Positions 42,601 to 53,755 of a stretch of DNA of 64,000 nt are shown in pieces. Source of the DNA: Silene conica (Eukaryota; Streptophyta; Magnoliopsida; Caryophyllales; Caryophyllaceae); assembly GCA_029255685.2 (NCBI GenBank), contig CM055313.2, forward strand, positions 45,030,079 to 45,094,078, in the 5' to 3' direction. The notes below the pieces were generated by a model. That model was not told the DNA's origin and ran no database searches. It saw nothing but the letters and a program-made list of their open reading frames with translations. The position numbers and the translations under genes are program-made. Each line of letters begins with the position of its first letter. Within the stretch, counting starts at the first letter, position 1.

Positions 42601-43086
42601 TATGTTCCATTTATATATTTTGTAACCGATTTGAGTTACCTAACTTTTGTTGTTGAAAATCTTAATTTCTGTTACAACCTTACCTATTCTTACGGACTCA
42701 AAAGTGGAAGTTTACTTTCGAAATGACATGTTTTGAAAAACTTGAAAGGGTTTATAATTTTGATTGGTTTTAGCGTTGATTTGATGTAAGACTTGTTATT
42801 GGAGACGTCTAATAACTCGTATTACGCTTGTCGACGCATGATATGATTTGGTTTTGGATTAGCCCTTGATTTGGAATGTCGGGCTCTTGAATGCGCAACG
42901 AGAACCCTCTTGTTCCATTGATGAGGACTTGTGCCTTTGGAAAATCTTTTCAAAATCTTTGAAACAAATCTAAGTTTTGTAATATCAAATTTTGGTAAAC
43001 GCTTTGGTTGTTAACCTTGTTTTTACAACTTAACGTTTTTCTGCTTTCAAGTTTTGAGGACGAAACTTTTTAAAAGGTGGGGTGAT
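39640..43086 (+). other. Non-coding interior of T
   Basis: 3.4 kb with no frame longer than about 126 codons on either strand and no gag, RT or integrase motif. It has a TC microsatellite at about 41359-41378. It ends in GAGGACGAAAC, a T/A stretch and AAAAGGTGGGGTGAT, the polypurine tract. The last 40 bases resemble the end of chromovirus interiors, so T may derive from such an element by replacement of its coding part. Confidence 0.85.
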
Positions 43087-45985
43087 TGTAACACCCCGTA
43101 ATTTCCAATTATTTATATATTATTAAAATCTTATTTTAGTAATAATAATGTTCCACAATAAATAAAATTACATTTAGAATATATCGTTTTTGACAATGAT
43201 ATTAATATGTCCGTCTTAAACTTATATTTCTTAAAGTCGCAAACAACTACTCAGTCCTGGTTACTAATTTTAAGATATTTTATAGGCATATTTAGCTCTT
43301 GCTTATAGAATAAACGTTTTAACTCTTTTTCTTAGCTTTCCAACGCCACCGAAAACACGTCAATCGGAGTTCTGTGGAGGAAATTATGCCGAAAATACGA
43401 AAGGCTGTCACGGACCATCCGCTAACGAGACCCACGCTCGTTGCTTACTCTATACTCTTTTCCACATGTCCTTTGGGACACATGGCTGAGTACTAAACCT
43501 TGCCTTGCTGCCCAAGGTCATTGCTTGTACTTCTTTTCTTCTTCTTCATTTCTTTACTTATTCTTTTTTCAGCTAAGAACACCCAAAACACAAAGACACC
43601 ATTGTTGTGCACCTCAACCGTAAAACGGTCGTAAAATCTTCGTTTCTTATCCGTTTTCGACGATTTTCGCGCCTATCTCTTCCTCTCCTCGTCCTCCATA
43701 TTTCTAGGTAATAAAATTACAATATTTCTTCCTTATAGTCCTCTAGTCGTGGCCTTTAAGGCACGGTTCTCTTAGCTAACCTCGTTTATTTGTGTGTAGC
43801 TAGTTCGGTTGTCCAAACCGGAGTGACTTTAAGTTAAAATCATGCTTATTGAAGAGTTATAAGGTAACGGTGATGGGTTACTCGAATTTATCGTCTTTGT
43901 TTGCATGACTATATGCTAGTAATGTTTAGTATACTAGGATTGTTTTTGATTAAATAGTGGCATGATTAGGTTAATAAATCATATGTTTGGATGAATTTCA
44001 TCATGCATGCTTGTGTCGGATGAGTTTTTAATTGTGGAAATTCATTAAGGATTGTATGGTTAAATGAGTTTATGATCATTGAGGATGATTAGTTTGATAG
44101 TCTTTCAAGTTCATAGTGTTTTGCTCACAATGGTTAATTCATGATGTTTCAGCACCTTGACAAATCTGTCCATTGTCTTGTACAATTTATTTCGACATCT
44201 TAGAGTATCCGCCTTTGAAAATGTTGAAAATTGACCCCTGTTTATTTTAAGTTTAGAATCTACCTCTAAAATATCGTAATTTTCTTGCATGTCGTTTGTT
44301 CACAATAAATTATTTACGAACAGTGCGCTGAAATACTCGCAGAACGGACAGTAGCTCAAAGATTGTTTTGAAAAACATTTTTAAACTTTGAAATGATTCT
44401 GGTCCTTTTCAATAATTAAAATTTGAATATTTTAGATGATGTTAGGAGTTTGCTTTGCCCCAAAATGATTTGTTAAACCCGTTTTATGAAGCAATACATT
44501 TTGTGTGACGATTTCTGACACACTGTAAAGATCAGACAATAATTCCCTGTTAAGTTTGTATTTTGAAAATGTTTATCTGACAAATATTGTAGATAAAAGT
44601 CTTATTAATCTTACCCAGTTGGCCTTGTATCATTTCGATTTTATTTGAATTAATTATGAATTTTACGGCAGATGACAGCTGAAATGTAAAACGCTTTTAA
44701 GACTTATGTTTTATTAATCAGTTTCGTTTATTCTTCTCCCGTATGGAATGGTCTTAAGTGTTGTCTTATTTATCGATTGTTGGCTCTTGTATGTAAATGA
44801 GTTGGTTAACGGTTATGTTAGCTTAAATTGTGTTTTGATAACGGTTATGTTATCTTAAAATGAGTAGGGTGACGGTTATGTTGCCTTGCTTGTGTTTAGG
44901 TGACGGTTATGTCACCCTAAATTGTGTTGGCAACGGTTATGTTGCCTTGGTTGTGAATAGATAGCGGTGATACGATTTGTGTATCACTGTAATGAACAAA
45001 CGCCACTCCTGTTATAGGATTTTATCTAACTATGTTCGGGATTGGTCGGTGTCCGTGGTTATGCGGCCCGGTCCCCGTGTGTCGTTCGGTGTAGGTTATT
45101 ACATCGAGAGGTCTGGCCAGGTCTTAGGCATATAGTTGTCGGTTATGCGCTATACATAGTATCCGGATGACGTGGTTATGCGCTCCGGTAGCTAGGGCGC
45201 GGTTATACGCCCTAGCCTGTTAGTGGAGCGGTTATACTCCCTGACTGTCAGTTGTAGTGGTTATGCTACCTGACGGCGTTCATTCTATTCCTGGTTTCTC
45301 GTTGTATGCGTGATTGGACATGCCACCTAGTTGTTGGCCTCTGAGTCAATCACTTGGATGTTTACTTGATTTGATGATTGGACATGCCACCTAGTTGTTG
45401 GCCTCTGTGTCGATCATTTGGATGGCTACTTGATTTCGATATCATCTCACTTGTTTGCTTTAATTATGTTTCACATGTTGATTCATGTTTTTCCCACATG
45501 TTTTGGTTTATCGCTAATGCATTAATCATGTTGATTATGTTTGGACATGCATATATGATTGTTTCTGAAATTATATACATGTTCATATGTATAAGGTGTT
45601 TTGTATTATCGTTTACATGTTTTCTGACGTAAAGTGGCTGGGAGAACCCTGAGTTACTCCCCACTGACTGTGGCGTTCATGTTTCATGAATGTAGGTTGG
45701 TGCTGTTTGGGGAAGACGTGTGCTAGCGAGCATTGTTGATAATTCGACAATTACCCTTACGCTTAGTTTAGATTTAATTCATGTTGTTATCGTGGGATAC
45801 CTTATCCCTCTTCTATTTAAGTTATTTTGTATAATTTATACTTTCTCATTAGTTTTTAGTCTTCCGCATATTGTTTTGATATTCCGCGAAAAAGTTTTAA
45901 TAAATATGTCGAAAAGGTTTTTAAAAGTATCGTATTTCCGCTGCGAATTACTTGTTTATTTTATGCTATATCGCGGGATGTCACA
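43087..45985 (+). repeat. 3' LTR of T
   Basis: Intact 2899-bp LTR. Its hairpin array is at about 44805-45278 and includes GGCAAC-GGTTAT-GTTGCC (44929-44946), perfect here but mismatched in the other LTR, and the 9-bp stem at 45191-45216. Confidence 0.95.
44805..45278 (+). repeat. Hairpin array, second copy
   Basis: Same order of GGTTAT-loop hairpins as 25256-25730. Comparing the two copies shows which stems have decayed: left 25378-25395 is GTTAAC/GTTGCC, right 44929-44946 is GGCAAC/GTTGCC. It also restores GGAGCGGTTATACTCC where the left copy has an altered loop. Confidence 0.88.
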
Positions 45986-45990
45986 AAAAC

Positions 45991-46907
45991 TGTAATTAAA
46001 CTGAAATTAAAGAACAAGAATTACCGTAACAAGATTAAGCACTAAAGAATATTGCGTGGAACAGAAATTTGTGTAAACTAATTGAAAAACAAGATTAAGC
46101 ACTAAAGAATCTGATTAAAACTAAGGAAAGTTGATAATAAAACTGGATGTCTCGAAGTAAGGGAGGGGTGTGCATTATATAGAAATCTCGCAAAACCCTA
46201 ACTCCAAACCCTAAAATCGATAATGGGCTTCAACACGTCTTTTAAATTTCCGTCAGAGTGCGTTGGTGGTCGACCGACCATGGTAGGTGGTCGACCGACC
46301 AACTATCGAGCCTAGAAAAGCTTCTGATCTTTTAAATTTGATTTCTTAAATCTCGCTTTTCAGGTGCCTCGGTCGACCGACCATAGTAAGTGAGCGACTG
46401 ACCAACTATCAGGTACAGTAATGCATTCTGACGAATTCTGCAACGCGCGTTGATCTTAAAACAGCTGCCATTTCTTCGTTGTTTATCGTAAGAAAGCGAT
46501 TATCGCGGCGTTGGAAAGCTAAGAGGATAAGATTTCACCTCCAATTGGAATCACTCCATTATCAGCTCTAGAACTCGAGATGTACCTATTTGAAACAGGC
46601 TGCAATATCGTGAAGCGATTCTTTCCTTGTTAAAGCTTTAAATTGTATTCACCCTTTCTTATGCTTTCTTCAGGCCTTGAAGCGCGCGCCAAGTTCGTTC
46701 CTTAAGCATCCTCTTCATGTCAAACGCTATGCTAAGCACTTGGGGACGGATTTAGCTCAATATCTACTCATTTCCGCATTAAACTGCAATAATGCACCAA
46801 AATACGAAAGTAGACGAAATAGGGGAAATAGTAGCCTAAACTACAAACATGAGCTCTGAAATGCGTGTGAAATAAGGTGTAAAACACCATATAAAAGACA
46901 CGCATCA
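45991..46907 (-). mobile_element. Right part of the 3' LTR of the second Athila-like element
   Basis: Continues 22699-23531 after T and ends GACACGCATCA at 46907, followed on the plus strand by AACTTCCCCAAACCAAACC, the complement of a purine tract. It carries palindrome groups at 46268/46289 and 46371/46392 (the last copy degenerate). Confidence 0.85.
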
Positions 46908-47334
46908 AACTTCCCCAAACCAAACCCTTGCTTGTCCTCAAGCAAGAACTAGACTCGATCTTAAAAACTAATGGAACGATTTCAATCTCAGAGCGAAATG
47001 CAACTGTAAAGCCTAAACCAATTTAATGCCAAGTCAACAAGTAACTAGTAATTGAATCATGCAAACGAGTTATGAAGTTGTCAAACTTTGCTAATCTATC
47101 AACCATAAAGACTTTGTCATAATGGACTCTCGCGGGTCACTCAAATCACACAAATAGCAAAGGGTGAGAGTATGTAAATATAGAAAGAAGTAAGTTTGTA
47201 ATGACACTCACCTAACTTCGACCCATCACTACTACAAAAAACGCCTAAGATACCAATTAAAAGACACCTGTTTTTTTCTAACAGATTTCTTAACATAAGA
47301 CACCGGTGATTTAATATAACTAGTTTCCAAGGTT

Positions 47335-47500
47335 TAATTAAGAAACCTGTCCTTCAGAATCCGGTTTCCTATATTTTAATTTCCAATTTATTTAATAACT
47401 AAGAAACCTGTCCTTCAGAATCCGGTTTCCTATATTTTAATTTTCAATTTATTTAATAACTAAGAAAGCTGTCCTTCAGAATCCGGTTTCTTATATTTAA
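47335..47500. repeat. 5' sub-terminal repeats of CACTA 2
   Basis: Three units of about 61 bp with AAGAAACCTGTCCTTCAGAA and a CCGGTTTC word. Confidence 0.85.
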
Positions 47501-49128
47501 TAACTAATAATAATAAATTAATCCTTAAAAAAAAAGAAAAATAATAAATTACTCGCTGGGTTCCGTCTTAGGCAAATATTCTATTCTTCGCCATAATATA
47601 TTTCCACCGCCTAACATATACGGAGTAATAATCTATTCATCTCCTTGATTGAATATTATTCTTTGCCCCTTGATTTTCTTACTAAACCCTACCATCTTCA
47701 ACCTTGATGCGTACTGAACCATATTTTTCGCGCGGAATATTCACGACTACTCGTTTAACTGCTTTATTTCCATTACTCGTTTAACTGCTTTATTTCCATT
47801 CTTCAAGGCCACAGTTATGTCTGCTAATTGCTTTCAATTCAATAGGAATTGCAACTAATCGCCTCTAGTTGCTCTAGGTTTGTTTTCCTGCTCGAATCTC
47901 ATAATTAATCTTCTCTGCTTTACATAATTGCTTCAATGAATTGGGTTTCGTATATGTATGGTGATGTTGTATAATTTGCTTTAAGTTGATTTTTTATTAC
48001 TGTTTGATCAAAGTTTTATTGTTTATCAAATATGGAGAATTGAGTTTGGTAGTAAGTATTGAATTTTTGCAGAGAAAGTATATTGTTAAAATATGAAATG
48101 ATAACTTAATTTTTGTTTCTCTTAACCTGTAGAAAACGGTTGCGGTTTGGTCAAGGTTTTGATTTAATACCATGGGTTACAATTGCCATGGAAAGTTGAA
48201 GGTTCTTATTTTCATCTTTAAGGAAAATCATAGTTGGAATTGTGATGGAAAGTTCTAGGATTTTGCTCTAGTTTTGAAGGGAACTCCGCAGAAATAAATA
48301 GTGGTCTCTTACTTTAGTATGTACATGGATTGAACAATCAAATTAGTGCTTTGCTTGGTCGGAGGTGGAACAGTTCCAATCTGCCTCATAGTGGAAGATG
48401 GCTAGTTTCATTAGTGCTTAGCTCCTATTTGTTCCTTAAGAGGTGTCTCAAACTTCCATTTGCTTCTACTGATTCGATCCCATTGTGGTCTTGCCCTGAG
48501 AAAACTTTTTGGCCACTGGTGCGCCTTTTTTCATCTTCTTATATCTCCATGTATTTTATGCAATATTGTAGTTAGAAAATCAACAAATTATATATGAATA
48601 TTTGTGGGCATCTCTGAAAATATGTTGGTAAACGATTGTTGTGAGTTGCATGCGTTTGTAAACTTGTAGTCTAATGAGACCCCATTGTGCAGTCAATTGT
48701 TTGGGAGAATCCTAGGTTATTTATCATTTAGTTTCACGCATGAAAACCCTGGAGAGAAACCTATGTGGTTGTCTTTGTTATAGGCAAGATTTAGTTATTG
48801 AATAGAAGAAACAGTTAGTTATGCAGAGTGTTGTGGTATGTATGAATGATGAGCTAAAGAATGTTATAGACGGGGGAGGTCTTCTGTACAATGAGTACAG
48901 TCGGTATGTTTGAATTTTCCTTTCCTTAAGTATTTCAAACGTAGCCAGATAATGAGTACAATCGGTATGTTTGAATTTTCCTTAAGATAAATTTGATGAA
49001 AATCCGGTTACGTTTGAAACAATGTTATAGAGAAGTATTACGGATGATTTACATGAGAATCCTATTATTAATGGACGATGAGACTCCTATTGGTGAGCAT
49101 GATCTGCCTAAGGTATGAACAAGAAGTT

Positions 49129-49670
49129 TTTTTTTTTGTGTAAATGTGAGTAGTATATATCATCTGATAAAAATATACAGGGGGCACAGAGAAAACGACT
49201 AGTCAGAGACTAGTACTCCATTACAGTAACATATGATCTATCAAAACTCTAGGATCTTGGCTTGTCATGGCCTTTTATGCGAACATTAACTTGCATCCTA
49301 ACCGTTTCCTTGATCTCCTGCACCACTCTTTCAGGTCTAGTGATCACATTTTCAAGTCGAGCTTGGTTTCTTTTCTGCCAGATGGTGTAGCAGTAGGCAG
49401 TATAGACCATAGCATGAATATCCCTGTCCTTTTTGTTTTGCCCAGTCCACTGCAAGTCTGGTAATAGTGGCAGGGCAATCCCAATCCATTCTTCCAATTG
49501 CTTTGCTATTTTTGTGCTATACACACACCCCTGTACTATGTGATTCACATATTCCCTAGTCTTATGACACATGCAGCATTGATCATCTGTACTGCATCCA
49601 TATTGAAACAACTTATATTTCGTTTTCATCCCTTCCTGGGCATAGAAGCCAAGTAATCGTCTAATATTAT
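49129..49670 (-). pseudogene. 3' fragment of a LINE ORF2 inside CACTA 2
   Basis: A minus-strand piece with a poly(A) tail (T run at about 49129-49139) and the 3' untranslated words GTGAGTAGTATATATC shared with the full LINE. The open part 49249-49629 encodes a zf-RVT-like tail: CSTDDQCCMCHKTREYVNHI, WQKRNQARLENVI and VRMQVNVRIKG. It is a 5'-truncated insertion, the usual outcome of LINE movement. Target duplications were not clear. Confidence 0.85.
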
Positions 49671-50075
49671 AAGTATGTTGTTACTATTACTTAGTAACTA
49701 GGCAGACTTCTTACCAATACTGCTGGCTACCCCACATATTCTGTTTTGATACAAAAATTTGGTCTGTACATCAGTTCACGAGCCTGAATATAAAAATTTG
49801 GTCTGTTTTGATATGTATATCAATTCATGGTACCTATTTTGATACTAGAACTAATTTGCCCCACCAATGCTGCTGGCTGCCCCACATATTCTGGTCTAAG
49901 TAATTTGCCGTTCATTCTGCTTTGATTTCTCTACATAATTGAGATTATCGAAACTAGACGACCAATTGTTCCTGATCAGGTAACCTTCGTTCCGTCTCCC
50001 TCCTTATGTTATGTTTACAGTTCCTTTGCTTGCCATAGATCAATATCATAAGGATATAGAGCCGGTTGAAATTGC

Positions 50076-50282
50076 TTAGTCTGGATTAATTGTACTGAAA
50101 TTAGTCTGAGGATCAATCAGCTCTATCCAGCTAGAAATAGCTGAATAACACCTCTGAGTATAATAACAATCTGTGAATAGGTGATCATGAGTCTCAAGTG
50201 CACCCCCACAATTATAACAAACATCAGGAACATCCAAAAGAGAAAAGGGAGGGGATTTTTCCGATTGCATTCTCTGTCGCAC
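50076..50282 (-). pseudogene. Second LINE zf-RVT fragment inside CACTA 2
   Basis: A short minus-strand frame with VCYNCGGALETHDHLFTDCY, the C-x2-C ... H ... C pattern of the plant LINE zf-RVT region. No poly(A) tail is seen. It differs from the fragment at 49249, so it came from another LINE or a captured transcript. Confidence 0.7.
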
Positions 50283-50550
50283 TAGAAGCAGGTAGTTGCG
50301 TGTTATCTACATCAATGAATGAGGCTTATCTAACTACTAAATTGCTTGCATTTTTATTAGAACATTACTTGACTTCCTATAGTACAGAGTATTTAAACTT
50401 TTTTCTGTTTATTTGGATTCTGTAATACTTGTTGATTTGTACTGTAGTATTTATTTGGATTCTGTAATACTTCTTCATCTTCGTATGTGTACGTGTGTAC
50501 ATAATCAGTTTGCACACACTAATATTATTTGACATTGATTTTTATTGTAG

Positions 50551-50697
50551 TATTTGCTTGGAACTCCTAGCACTTATTCACAAGAGTCAATTGACGAGTT
50601 AAAAGATATATGGGCGGAATATTTCTTCAGCCAAATTGAAGATGACGAAGAAGAGGACAACGATGATATTGACAAGATGTGTGCTCGTCAAGTGTGA
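50551..50697 (+). CDS. Terminal exon near the 3' end of CACTA 2, shared with CACTA 1
   Basis: Follows acceptor TTATTGTAG and is open to TGA 50695-50697 (49 codons). YSQESIDELKDIWAEYFF is followed by a run of Asp and Glu (EDDEEEDNDDID). It matches the exon at 29365-29514 up to the FS that ends the shared block, after which the two diverge. Function unknown; see that entry. Confidence 0.5.
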   Translation, partial: YLLGTPSTYSQESIDELKDIWAEYFFSQIEDDEEEDNDDIDKMCARQV

Positions 50698-51009
50698 ATG
50701 GATTATATTACTTGTCGAATTTGTTAAATTTATTAGTTTATTAGCTGGTAGCTAGTGTGCTTTTGTCTAACTTTCTTAGGTTAAAAATACGAACTATGTT
50801 GCGATTATTTCTTTATTATTGGTGGGAACAATTGTTGTTTTGGTCAGAAGATTGGATATATACTGAATTTGTAACAACTCGGCATATTTTGATTTTGAAT
50901 AAAAAGAATGATTATGAGGTGCAGCTGTATGTATTTTGTATGAATTTCCATAAATGTAATAGGTACGTAGTAGCAGGTGCTGTATGTAGTAGTATTTAAT
51001 AAAAAAAAA

Positions 51010-51330
51010 CCGGCAAAAACGCCAAAAGCAAAGACACCAGTTGTAAATGGGCGTGGTCTCATATATAGTTATATACAAAGACACGTTGTTTATATATCAA
51101 AGACACCGGGTGTAGATGAGAGTGGTGTCATAGATATATGCCAAAGACACCGGGTGTAGATGAGAGTGGTGTCATAGATATATATCAAAGACACCGGACT
51201 TAATTGATAACAGGTATAAGTCAAAGACACCAGTTATTAATAAAAACAAGTCTCTTTAATTGTTATATAAGACACCAGTTCCTCCAACAGGTTTCTTAAC
51301 CAAAGACACCTATGACCTAGACACCTGTTA
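51010..51330. repeat. 3' sub-terminal repeats of CACTA 2
   Basis: Repeated AAAGACACCGG or AAAGACACCAG words with GGTGTAGATGAGAGTGGTGT between several of them, irregularly spaced (about 40-60 bp). Confidence 0.85.
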
Positions 51331-52332
51331 TAAACAGGTGTCTAAGGCCTTTTTCAACAGGTTTCTTTGGCCTTTTTTGTAGTAGTGCATGAAAACATGC
51401 CTGCAATCTAACATGAAAATAACCTCTACAACCGTGCATATACATACCAATCTAGTGACTTTGACACACGCTGAGGTAAAGAAAGATGTGTGAGTTAATG
51501 GGTAAGAAAGGTTAAGATGATTTTGGATATGTGGAGTTAGATAGCCAAGCTAGCAAAACCGGGATCCAAACAACGAATTTCACAACTTTCAACCCAATGA
51601 ACTTAAACACAATGCTATTTTGTAGCACAAATCTCACAAGTTTTCCAAGGAAATTGACTCCCACATGATATGAATGAAGTATAAGAGTAATAAATGCTAA
51701 AGAAAGGAATTTTTGAACAAACTGCACTTTTCTGTTTCTGTCAGTTGGTCGACCGACCAAATGATGCGGTCGGTCGACTGACTTGCAGTGTACTTTTTTT
51801 TTTCTTTTTTTTTTCTTATTTTTCTTTTTTTTCTTACTTTTTCTTTCTTTCTCAAATGAGAGCATAACAACCAAAAATGACCTATAGCATTCCCGTGACC
51901 ACAAATACTAGCTTGGATATATAGGGTAGGCTAAGTATGGGATGTAGCTTAGGGACAAAAGGGTAAATTTGGCTATGTGAAGCTTATGGGTAAGAATAGA
52001 AAAAGGGACCTCATTGCATGTGTCAAAAATCACAAAACTAGATAGCATACAGGTATACAACAGATTACGTTCATGTTTATGCATATTGAGTACTACTCAC
52101 ATCCTAAACAACTGGTCATAGATGACACCAGTAAAAGGGATCTAAAAACTTAGAATGTATAGTGGTTTGCCAAAATTCAAAGTCAAGTCTCAAGATTAAC
52201 AACTAGTTTGACAAAAACAAGTAGACTATGCGTATGATTTTACTACTAAAACATGTTGACAAGCAAGGCTTAGGCATAAACAGATGAAATGCAAAGTAAT
52301 CATTGAAATACTCTCGTTCCGACTCAACCTAA

Positions 52333-52460
52333 ATGCTAAAATAAACGTGCATTGCATTTATGTCTTGCATTGTTCTTTTCTTTATTTTCCTTGTATATAC
52401 AAAATAAAAAAAATAGAAAAATTTCAAAAATTCAAAAAAAATGCACGTTTATTTTAGCAT
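52333..52460. repeat. Centre of the inverted repeat
   Basis: 52333-52352 (ATGCTAAAATAAACGTGCAT) and 52441-52460 are exact reverse complements around an 88-bp AT-rich spacer. Outside them the arms go on, with CTCTCGTTCCGACTC mirrored by GAGTCGGAACGAGAG. Confidence 0.92.
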
Positions 52461-53745
52461 ATAGGTCGAGTCGGAACGAGAGTATTTCAAGGATAATCTT
52501 TGCTATCTTACATGTTTATGCCTTTGCCTTGCCTTGTCAACTTGTTTTAGTATGAGAGTCTTTTGCATATCTACGAGTTTTTGTCAACTTGTTTTCTTGA
52601 GACTTGACTTATACCTTGGCAACCTACTATTTTCTAAGTTTTAGAGCTTATTTCCTGGTTTCATTTTTAAACTAGTTGTCAAGGATGTGAGTAGTACTCC
52701 CCTTGGAACATGTTACATCAATATGCATAAACATGAACTTGAATTGCTATATACTTTTTTACTATCTCGTTTTGTGAGTCTTGATACGTGCATTTGGGAT
52801 CCCTTTTCTCTTATTTACCCATAAGCCTTACATAGCCAAAATTGCCTTTCTATCCCCCAGAAACTACATCCTATATTTTGCCTACCCTTCCAAGCTAGTA
52901 TTTGTGGTCGTTGGATTATTTTTTTGAGGCATCTTGGTTTGTATGTTATCTTGAGCAAAAAGAGAAAAGAAAGAAAGAAAGAAAGAAAAGAGAAAAAGAA
53001 AAAAAAATTCAGAAAGAAAGAAAGAAAGAAAAATGAAAAAAATCAAACGTACAGTAAAGTCAGTCGACCGACCGCACCCTTTGGTCGGTCGACCAACTGA
53101 CAGGGTCAGAATTCAAAATTCGTTCTGAAATCCCTTTCTTATATATGTTATCACTCACGTACTTCTTTCAAAATATTTGGGAGTGCTTTCTTATATAATG
53201 TAAGAGTTGTGCTACAAAAGAGCACTTTCTTAATATCAAAAGTCGTGAAATATGTTGTTGGGAATCGGTTTTACTAGCTTGGCTACTAACCCCACAAGTC
53301 CAAAAACATCTTAACCACTTTTTACCCTTCACCTCACATATCTTTCTTTACCGCAATTGCATGTATCTGAGTCATTTAATGAGTATGTCTAAACATAGTT
53401 GTAGAATTCTTGTTCATGTTAGATTGCAAGCATGTTTTCATGGGTCGTAGTTAGGTGAGTGTCTTTACAATATACTTCTTCCTATCTTTTACATATACTC
53501 ACCTTTTGCTTCATGAGTGTCTCGAGCGTACCGCGAGAGTCCATGGTATAAAGTCTCTATAGTCTTTATTTTTGCAAGTTTGACAACCCCATAACTCGTT
53601 TGCATGATTTGAATGCTTTCTCATTTTGTACTCGGCATTGGTTTAGGCTTACATGTAAATTTCGCTCTGAGATTGAAATCGTTCCTTTAGTTATGATCGA
53701 GTCTATTTCTTGCTTGAGGGCAATCAAGGTTTGGTTTGGGGAATT
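52441..53745 (+). repeat. Right arm of the inverted repeat (Athila-like 3' region)
   Basis: The 3' non-coding region of an Athila-like element in plus orientation. It ends with GGTTTGGTTTGGGGAATT, the polypurine tract, immediately before TGATGCGTGT (53746-53755), the first ten bases of its 3' LTR. It has a GAAA-rich tract (about 52955-53035) and a palindrome pair 53062/53083. The frame at 53600-53920 crosses the LTR junction and is chance. Confidence 0.85.
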
Positions 53746-53755
53746 TGATGCGTGT

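Larger units (their letters stand above)
23537..45985 (+). mobile_element. Non-autonomous LTR retrotransposon T, complete ends
   Basis: The LTRs start TGTAACACCCCG and end TGTCACA. The 3' LTR is 43087-45985 (2899 bp). The 5' LTR is 23537-39625, interrupted by the copia element. The duplication AAAAC is perfect at 23532-23536 and 45986-45990. An initiator-Met primer site follows the 5' LTR and a G-rich purine tract precedes the 3' LTR, so T is on the plus strand. The 3.46-kb interior has no gag or pol that I can recognise. T is therefore a large retrotransposon derivative that would depend on another element. Ends and tract resemble chromovirus gypsy elements. Confidence 0.93.
47227..51387 (+). 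mobile_element. CACTA transposon 2, non-autonomous
   Basis: 4161 bp with termini CACTACTACAAAAA and TTTTTTGTAGTAGTG and duplication CAT (47224-47226 and 51388-51390). Related Athila sequence at 3270-3285 shows the uninterrupted site. It has sub-terminal repeats, two LINE fragments, and a terminal exon like that of CACTA 1. Stretches 47560-49120 and 49680-50050 look like untranslated or intron sequence with no protein I recognise. No transposase is visible. Confidence 0.92.
46908..52352 (-). repeat. Left arm of a large inverted repeat (Athila-like 3' region)
   Basis: Without CACTA 2 it is about 1.28 kb (46908-47226 and 51391-52352). It is the 3' non-coding region of a minus-strand Athila-like element, homologous to 2934-4250. 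It matches the complement of 52441-53745 over its whole length with clear divergence. It contains a palindrome pair 51747/51768 and a T-rich run near 51795-51850. No gene. Confidence 0.85.

Noticed and set aside
48330..48575. 81-codon ORF in CACTA 2 as a possible captured gene
   Set aside because: No family recognised and no convincing splice sites; left as unassigned CACTA interior.
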